Source: Stramenopiles sp. TOSAG23-6 (taxonomy: Eukaryota > Sar). From it: DNA of 10,486 nt. Positions 5,403-10,486 of the stretch are shown piece by piece. The notes beneath the pieces were generated by a model. The model saw only the letters and a program-made list of their open reading frames with translations, was not told where the DNA came from and did no database searches. How positions within the stretch are numbered: the stretch's first letter is position 1; each line of letters begins with the position of its first letter. The stretch lies in assembly GCA_900128565.1 (NCBI GenBank), contig LT636307.1, positions 1 to 10,486 on the forward strand, read 5' to 3'. The translations under genes were made by a program, and so were the position numbers.

Positions 5403-6991
5403 ATGGCAAAACGCATGACTAATCTAGTAAACTTTTGTAAGAGACGTGGGTTTGTTTTTCCAGGGTCTTCCATTTATGGTGGCTTTGCGAATAGTTATGA
5501 CTATGGCCCACTAGGTGCCCAATTGAGAAAGAACTTGCAGGATAAATGGTGGTCAGATTTCATAGTTCGTCGTCACGATTGCGTCGGTCTTGAATCATCA
5601 GTGATTATGAGTCCTCGTGTATGGGAAGCATCGGGTCATACAGAGGAGTTTACCGATCCTCTAGTTGAGTGCCTCACTTGTCATAAAAGGTTTCGTGGCG
5701 ACCATCTCTTAGAAGAAGCACTTGACGAATTGAATATTCCCAACTCTCACGTTGAGGGTTTATCTCTAGACGATCTTCATACTGAAATAACTTCGAATAA
5801 TGTAAAATGCCCATCATCATGTGGTAAAGAGTCTGAATTATCAAAACCTAAATTATTTAACTTAATGTTTAAAACTGAAATCGGTGTCACCGAAGACGCT
5901 TCGCGTGATGCATTTTTACGCCCGGAAACTGCCCAAGGTGCATATATTAATTATTATAATACTGTAGAGAGCATGCGACGCAAATTGCCATTTGGTGTGG
6001 GACAGATGGGTAAAAGTTTTCGTAATGAAGTGACACCAGGTAATTTCATTTTTCGTACTCGTGAGTTTGATCAATTAGAACTTCAATATTTCTGTGAACC
6101 AGGTACCTCTTCCAATTTATTTAAGTATTGGGTAGATGAGTCGTACGATTGGCTTCTAAAACTTGGAATTAAATCAGATCATTTAAGAAAACGTGAACAT
6201 GGGCCAAATGATATGGCTCATTATGCATTGCAAGCTATAGATATCGAGTATAAGTATCCATGGGGTTGGGGTGAACTTTGGGGTATTGTACGTTTTTCAA
6301 AATTGAATTTTTTACCTACTTTTTTTTTCATACGAAATTTTGTACCTAACATTTTTTTTAAATTTTTTTTAAATATTTTTTTACAATACTTGCGAATCGT
6401 GGTAGTTTTGATTTAGGAAGACATATGGAAGCTTCGGGACAGGATATGCGATACATTCCTCCAGGCGTCGGTGGTAAAAAAGATGTGAATGGTGTGATTC
6501 CACATGTTGTAGAGCCTGCACTTGGTTTGAATAGACTTTTATTAGCCATTCTTTTAGAAGGTTTGATGGATGAAGACATTCCGTCAAAATATAAAAACAA
6601 GGATAGTAAACAGTCGAAGGGTTCCTCTCGAAGTGTAATGCGCATATCACCTTTAATATCCCCTTACACTATCGCTATTCTTCCAATAACAAAAAAATCG
6701 CAGTTTGTGGAGAAGGCTAATGAAGTATATACAGTTCTGTCACAGAGTACACAAAATGTTCGGGCGGATATTGATTTTACAGGATCAATAGGCAAACGTT
6801 ACAGACGTCAAGATGAGATAGGCACGCCTATTTGTCTGACAATTGATCATCAAACAATGGACGATGGTACCGTAACTCTTCGTTCAAGAGATTCACTCGC
6901 ACAGATGAGAGTCTCTTTGGAAGAATTGTCAAAAGATCCGACAGCTCTTTGCCAAACAGCTCTACTTTTACCTGCTGAGGAAAATTTGTAA
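5403..6991 (+). CDS. Glycyl-tRNA synthetase, bacterial-type alpha2 class II, two exons
   Basis: Exons 5403-6287 and 6392-6991 (TAA) encode 494 residues, a normal length for the family. The enzyme attaches glycine to tRNA-Gly. It reads CKRRGFVFPGSSIYGG and YDYGPLG at the N-terminus, a zinc-ribbon-like C90xxC93 and C136xxxC140 pair, RPETAQGAY (173-181), motif 2 KSFRNEVTPGNFIFRTREFD (204-223), motif 3 EPALGLNR (336-343), and the anticodon-binding domain from about 385 (GKRYRRQDEIGTP). The overall pattern is closest to Bacillus-like GlyRS. The junction GELWGI|ANRGSFDL matches the conserved GIADRTDFDL of that family. The start ATG lies where bacterial proteins start, so no organelle targeting peptide is visible. 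AATAAA (6990-6995) overlaps the stop. Confidence 0.95.
6288..6391 (+). other. Glycyl-tRNA synthetase intron, GT...TT type, 104 bases
   Basis: It starts GTACGTTTTTCAAAATTGAA, has CATACGAAATTTTGTACCTAAC (GTACCTAAC at 6342-6350) and ends TTTTTTTACAATACTT, 41 bases after the motif. Coding resumes GCG AAT CGT. TTG is shared by both junctions, giving four equivalent cuts, none ending in AG. The next AG (GTGGTAG) gives an in-frame TGA at once. Because the protein is highly conserved here, this is the firmest non-AG case. Confidence 0.85.
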
Positions 6992-6995
6992 TAAA
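6990..6995 (+). promoter_or_regulatory. Polyadenylation signal AATAAA, glycyl-tRNA synthetase gene
   Basis: AATAAA overlaps the TAA stop (6989-6991). Only 43 bases separate this stop from the stop of the convergent small gene, so the two 3' UTRs probably overlap. Confidence 0.45.
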
Positions 6996-7034
6996 AAAAT
7001 GTTTATAATTATTTAATTATTTCATATTAATCTA

Positions 7035-7286
7035 CTATACACTACGCAAACTATTTAATTCTTTTGTCATAGCTTCAACCTTCTTTTCATGAAGCCTGTC
7101 CCAAAATAAAGTTGAGACTCCAGCACCAACTAATATTCCACGAGTGTAGGCACTCCAGGGGAATGGTTTGGTAACTTTCTTGATAGCAACTGTATGTGAT
7201 GATACTTTCGTTGAAAAATTCGTCTTATAAAGAATAGACAACGTTTCAAAACGGTGGAGATTATGGCGGATATATAAACCATACAT
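7035..7286 (-). CDS. Small probable mitochondrial membrane protein, 83 residues
   Basis: I do not recognise the family. The ATG at 7286 gives MYGLYIRHNLHRFETLSILY, an Arg/His-containing, acid-poor amphipathic start typical of a mitochondrial presequence. The frame stays open upstream to 7352, but only with a GTG as start, so the ATG is preferred for a eukaryotic gene. Around residues 45-62 is one short hydrophobic segment (RGILVGAGVSTLFW) preceded by PWSAY. A charged, possibly coiled-coil tail follows (RLHEKKVEAMTKELNSLR). This layout fits a single-pass inner-membrane subunit or assembly factor, an inference only. Stop is TAG. It is divergent from the NTF2-like gene and convergent with the synthetase gene. 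Confidence 0.6.
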   Translation of the reverse strand: MYGLYIRHNLHRFETLSILYKTNFSTKVSSHTVAIKKVTKPFPWSAYTRGILVGAGVSTLFWDRLHEKKVEAMTKELNSLRSV

Positions 7287-7546
7287 TATTTCACATGGAA
7301 TTTTGAATATAATACTGCTTTTTTGTTTGATAAAAAAATAGGTCGAAGTCACACAAAGGTAGTTGGCGTGTTGTCACTGTTGTGTCAACTTGACCAGTGG
7401 ACACGTGTCAGAATTTGGCCGCATTTTTTGATTTTTGAATTTTTGATTGGCTGTCAAAAAACTGTTCTTGTTTAACAAGGCAATTTCTTCGTATAGCCAA
7501 ACAATTCATAACTATTTCTTTCTTATTATTTAACAAAGACGAAAAC
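7287..7546. promoter_or_regulatory. Divergent promoter region between small gene and NTF2-like gene
   Basis: It contains GACACGTGTC, a perfect 10-base palindrome (7400-7409), within ACACGTGTCAG (7401-7411), identical to the word at 5285-5295. TGTCA occurs at 7372-7376, 7383-7387, 7406-7410 and 7452-7456. GTCAA-C-TTGAC (7384-7394) is a further palindrome. ATTGG (inverted CCAAT) lies at 7446-7450, about 100 bases before the NTF2-like start. No RNA gene was recognised. Confidence 0.5.
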
Positions 7547-8305
7547 ATGGCAAACATTGCAGAAATTTGCGAACAAGCATATTTGGCTTTCAGAACTGAT
7601 GGCAAGGAAGGCCTTCCACTCGACCAGTACTGGCACGAAGATGCTGTAATGACTCCAATGTTTGAAGTCGCTGGTTGGAAAGCGGTCAAAGGTCGAGAAG
7701 CTATCCTTCAACAGCTGGCAAACACCAAAAATTTTCCTGGTCTTAAAGGTTTCCAGGTAATGCCTACAAAATTCGATGTGGTTGGAAACGCCGTCTACGT
7801 TCATGAGGATGTCAAAACTGATCACGCTGGATCGTTTAAGGGTTTGGCTATCCACGAGTTTGACACAAATGGGAAATGCGTCAAAGTGACACCAATCCAC
7901 GATTCGTTCAAGATGACCTATAAGGAGAATGGAGAAGACCTCATTGCAAAGATGCGCCTTGGTTACGAATACTTTGGAAATGGAGACGTTGAGAACCTCT
8001 CCAAAATGTTTACACCAGACGCGTCCATGACACCTCAATTTCCTGTCAAAGGTTGGGAAACAGCATCCGGCTTCCACCCTTTCATGCAGCAATTCGCTGC
8101 CATGGAAAAGTACCCTCAATTAAAAGGCTTCAAACCAACACCATATGACATGAAGCGTTGCGGAAATACGGTATTTGTCTATGAGGATGTCGTCACTGAA
8201 AAATGCTCATTTAAAGGCTTGGCGGTCTTTTCTTTCAACGATCAAGGTTTGGTCTACAATTGCACTCCCTACCATAACTCAAAGATGCTTAGCTCAAACA
8301 ACTAA
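7547..8305 (+). CDS. Tandem NTF2/SnoaL-like domain protein, 252 residues
   Basis: Two related halves, about 5-122 and 134-247, each look like an NTF2/SnoaL-type alpha+beta cone domain. Shared positions include D-A-x-MTP-x-F-x-V-x-GW, LKGF-x-x-x-P, GN-x-V-x-V-x-EDV, SFKGLA and TP-x-H-x-S. Each half keeps a His near its end (H118, H243). Such domains serve as isomerases, cyclases, hydrolases or binding modules; which applies here is unknown. No signal peptide or membrane segment is seen, so a soluble cytosolic protein is likely. Codons end in C or G more often than in the neighbouring genes (GAG, AAG, GAC, ATC, TTC), consistent with high expression or a different history. The start AAAACATGG has A at -3 and G at +4. 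There is no intron. Confidence 0.8.
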   Translation: MANIAEICEQAYLAFRTDGKEGLPLDQYWHEDAVMTPMFEVAGWKAVKGREAILQQLANTKNFPGLKGFQVMPTKFDVVGNAVYVHEDVKTDHAGSFKGLAIHEFDTNGKCVKVTPIHDSFKMTYKENGEDLIAKMRLGYEYFGNGDVENLSKMFTPDASMTPQFPVKGWETASGFHPFMQQFAAMEKYPQLKGFKPTPYDMKRCGNTVFVYEDVVTEKCSFKGLAVFSFNDQGLVYNCTPYHNSKMLSSNN

Positions 8306-8352
8306 ACTCACAAAAACATTTTTAAAGCATGAGCGTTTGATTTAGCATTTAA

Positions 8353-8358
8353 AATAAA
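8353..8358 (+). promoter_or_regulatory. Polyadenylation signal AATAAA, NTF2-like gene
   Basis: AATAAA begins 48 bases after the TAA stop (8303-8305), in the 145-base gap between convergent genes. Confidence 0.5.
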
Positions 8359-8416
8359 AACGACTAAAAAAAATTACTCATTCAACTTTTACTTGTAATA
8401 TGGTTTTCAATTTATA

Positions 8417-8422
8417 TTTATT
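8417..8422 (-). promoter_or_regulatory. Polyadenylation signal AATAAA (minus strand), LRR gene
   Basis: Plus-strand TTTATT reads AATAAA on the minus strand, 28 bases past the TGA stop at 8451-8453. Confidence 0.45.
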
Positions 8423-8450
8423 TACTAATATTTAGTACATTTCTTCTCCC

Positions 8451-10486
8451 TCAAACAAATGAGATTATACGATATTTTGGAATTCGAAGAAAGTCAAAAA
8501 TTAACTGAAGTTCATCCCGACCAACTACATATTGTTGTCTTCGAGCTTCAAAGTCTATCGATTCTTCTTTGCTTCTCGCCATCTGGTCGACCACGCTGCA
8601 TAATGCTAATCGTATTGAAATGTCTATAGGCTCAAAAGAAATCAATTGCCGTAGTCTTAATGGAGGATGTACAATTGATGTGTCATTTAAGTGTGCTAAA
8701 GAGTGATCGTCTTCAAGAATAGGATCAAAACCTAAAGGTAGTGGCCAAGTAGATATGACATCATTTGTTGTAAGTTGAAGGGATACTAAGTTGTCATTAA
8801 TATATAAAGAGTCATTTCTATTTCTATTAGTTTGCATCAATTTTCGTCTCTTATTATTCTGACTGATAGCATCCAGTAAGGACACGGCCCCATTGTTTCC
8901 AATATGGTTTTTTTCAATATTAAGTCTTGTCAAAGAACACCCAGTTTCTGATGTCAGCGCAGCTGAAATCGCATTACATCCATCAAACCCGATAAGATTA
9001 CCTTTTAAATTAAGATCAGTGATAGGATATCTACCACGAAGTAAAGGCTGAGTAGATTTAATATCATATTTTGCTCGCTTTTGGTTTCTCCAAGTTGATA
9101 TGATCATTCGTGCAGTCAGTGTGAGGGGAACAATCCCACTCGCCAATTCTTCATCAAGTAACCATTCCGCCCCAATTGACATTCTTTTCTCTTTTGATAT
9201 GCGCTCTCGACGGATGGAATAGGAATCATTATGTGTTTTGTTTTTTAGATTTACATCTGATATATTTGAAAATGTAGTTTTTGATACATTCCGAATCGCT
9301 TTACTTAATTCGATCGCTCCTACTTTACCAATTTTACAACATTCCAAATTTAAGCCTAAAATCACACCTAGTTGTATAGGAACTGATAATGCCACAATTC
9401 CTTGAACTCCTATTGTGTTGAATGCAACACTGAGCTGTAAAGGAGAACTATTCCGTGAATTTCTCCGTGATAGACACTTACTAAGCTTATGTATTCCAAC
9501 AGAAGTTATGTAGTTTTCACTTACATCCAAATGCGACAAATTATTAGCAACCCTAATCGCAGGTAAGAGTTCAATAATGCCTTTATCGCCAAGGCCACAA
9601 TGAGCTAATGTTAAATGCCGCAAACAACTTTCCGACGTTCCCAGTGCAAATTGCGACAGTTCTTTAGCACCAACTGGGCCAATTCTATTAAAACTTAAAT
9701 CAATTCGCATTATCCTTGCCCCTTTGCTTACTGCTAATCCAAGTATTTTCATATGATATTCCCCAAGTCCATTTTGATCTAATATTAATGTTTCTAGTTT
9801 TTTATTTCCATTTTTAGTATTCTGTGATGGACGTGTCAGATTGCATAAAGATTTAAATGCCTGTATACCAGAAGAACCATTAAATGATGATACTTTTCCT
9901 AAATTAAGGACCCTAAGTGAAGAATGTCGAGATTTTTCATAGGATAACGCCAAACTCAGATGTTTAATACCTGAAGATCCTAACAAATTTTCACGGAGTG
10001 ATAATTCTTCAATTGGACATACTAATCCTCGTTCAGCGCATAAGAGACTTGCAATAATTTGAGTATGTTCGGAACGTAATCCAGTTTTCCCCAAAGAAAG
10101 ATATCTAACTTTCTGTTCATTGCTTTGACGTGGTTTAACTGAACTTTCCGCGAAACACATAATACCTCTCATTTTTTCCATAAATAACTCAGGAAATATC
10201 GCGTCAACACCGATAGAACTACCGCTTAAATTAATCACAAAGGGATTTTTTAAGCGGCTTAGTACTTTAATCTCACTCAATGGAGCCTTCCATCTGAGTA
10301 CTCGACAATCTAGCAAAGCTTTTTCATCTGGGTTTTCTTGATAAAATACTTCCTCTGGAGACACAAACTTGTTACTTGTTAATGGAAACTCGGTATTATT
10401 TATGTACCTCCCTACAAGACACGCTGAAGGAATACCTGCATGAAGAACGAGTGACGAAAAGGGCTCACTATTTAATTGAGTTTCAT
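8451..10486 (-). CDS. Leucine-rich-repeat protein, RI-type repeats, 5' end beyond window
   Basis: The frame is open from the TGA at 8451-8453 to the right edge, 677 residues, with no ATG early enough to be a credible start. The true N-terminus is therefore outside the window. Repeats of the ribonuclease-inhibitor type (L..L.L..N.IG..G...L) run through most of it: LETLILDQNGLG, IMRIDLSFNRIGPVGAKEL, LRHLTLAHCGLGDKGIIEL, LSHLDVSENYITSVGIHKL, ITDLNLKGNLIGFDG and LTRLNIEKNHIGNNGAVSL. A Ser/Arg/Lys-rich insert of about 80 residues lacking repeats (starting near VSKTTFSNISDVNLKNKTHN) splits the array. The C-terminal ~130 residues have no repeat I recognise. LRR arrays of this kind bind proteins; the partner is unknown. 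No intron is visible in 2 kb. Confidence 0.8.
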   Translation of the reverse strand, partial: ETQLNSEPFSSLVLHAGIPSACLVGRYINNTEFPLTSNKFVSPEEVFYQENPDEKALLDCRVLRWKAPLSEIKVLSRLKNPFVINLSGSSIGVDAIFPELFMEKMRGIMCFAESSVKPRQSNEQKVRYLSLGKTGLRSEHTQIIASLLCAERGLVCPIEELSLRENLLGSSGIKHLSLALSYEKSRHSSLRVLNLGKVSSFNGSSGIQAFKSLCNLTRPSQNTKNGNKKLETLILDQNGLGEYHMKILGLAVSKGARIMRIDLSFNRIGPVGAKELSQFALGTSESCLRHLTLAHCGLGDKGIIELLPAIRVANNLSHLDVSENYITSVGIHKLSKCLSRRNSRNSSPLQLSVAFNTIGVQGIVALSVPIQLGVILGLNLECCKIGKVGAIELSKAIRNVSKTTFSNISDVNLKNKTHNDSYSIRRERISKEKRMSIGAEWLLDEELASGIVPLTLTARMIISTWRNQKRAKYDIKSTQPLLRGRYPITDLNLKGNLIGFDGCNAISAALTSETGCSLTRLNIEKNHIGNNGAVSLLDAISQNNKRRKLMQTNRNRNDSLYINDNLVSLQLTTNDVISTWPLPLGFDPILEDDHSLAHLNDTSIVHPPLRLRQLISFEPIDISIRLALCSVVDQMARSKEESIDFEARRQQYVVGRDELQLIFDFLRIPKYRIISFV

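Noticed and set aside
536-6391. Ciliate-type internal eliminated sequences instead of introns
   Set aside because: Those in the best-known ciliates are bounded by TA at both ends. Here the shared junction bases vary (ATG, CAT, TTG, AGGT), two members have normal GT...AG ends, a branch-like motif is conserved, and all three stop codons are used.
536-6391. Group I/II self-splicing introns or a transposon with its own enzyme
   Set aside because: Each element is only about 60-120 bases, has no ORF, no domain V-like hairpin and no clear terminal inverted repeats beyond T/A runs.
6358-6650. Two minus-strand frames of about 90 codons over the synthetase second exon
   Set aside because: They overlap conserved synthetase coding sequence and the intron; they are shadows.
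7287-7352. Extension of the small membrane protein gene to 7352
   Set aside because: The extra 22 codons would start with GTG. The ATG at 7286 is followed by a typical mitochondrial presequence, so the shorter form is preferred for a nuclear eukaryotic gene.
7526-8119. Long open frame on the minus strand (197 codons) opposite the NTF2-like gene
   Set aside because: It is antisense to a clearly coding gene with domain repeats, has no recognisable motif, and is best explained as a composition shadow.

Overview
This window looks like nuclear DNA of a compact, AT-rich microbial eukaryote. Coding genes are interrupted by short T-rich introns. AATAAA signals lie just past several stop codons. Genes sit 40 to 310 bases apart on alternating strands, and TAA, TAG and TGA all act as stops, so the genetic code appears standard. 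The lineage cannot be fixed from the sequence. A unicellular protist (an alveolate, stramenopile or similar) is a guess. Three N bases show this is draft assembly.

Layout, left to right: the 3' part of a TPR/ankyrin-repeat gene (+, to 2245, six exons visible); a convergent renalase-like FAD oxidoreductase gene (-, 2368-3873, three exons); a cytidylate-kinase-like gene (-, 4124-5089, no intron); a 313-base divergent promoter region with a hairpin and an ACACGTGT palindrome; a bacterial-type alpha2 glycyl-tRNA synthetase gene (+, 5403-6991, one intron); a small gene for a probable mitochondrial membrane protein (-, 7035-7286); a second divergent promoter region carrying the same 11-base ACACGTGTCAG word; a two-domain NTF2/SnoaL-like protein (+, 7547-8305, no intron); and a long leucine-rich-repeat gene (-, 8451 to beyond the right edge, no intron in view). 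The genes have no obvious common pathway. Their arrangement reflects a dense genome, not an operon.

The most striking content is the introns. All nine visible introns, in three unrelated genes on both strands, look like one repeat family. They begin GTACGT, GTATGT or GTGTGT, most carry a near-identical core (ACGAAATTTTGTACCTAAC) in the branch-point position, and most end about 40 bases later. In at least five of them the protein reading frame and family homology force a 3' boundary that is not AG. The end is AT or TT, and the last bases of the intron copy the last bases of the upstream exon, as a target-site duplication would. This resembles introner elements (mobile introns), here with relaxed or unusual 3' splice-site choice. 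The ankyrin gene also has one anomalous copy that stops directly after the branch motif.
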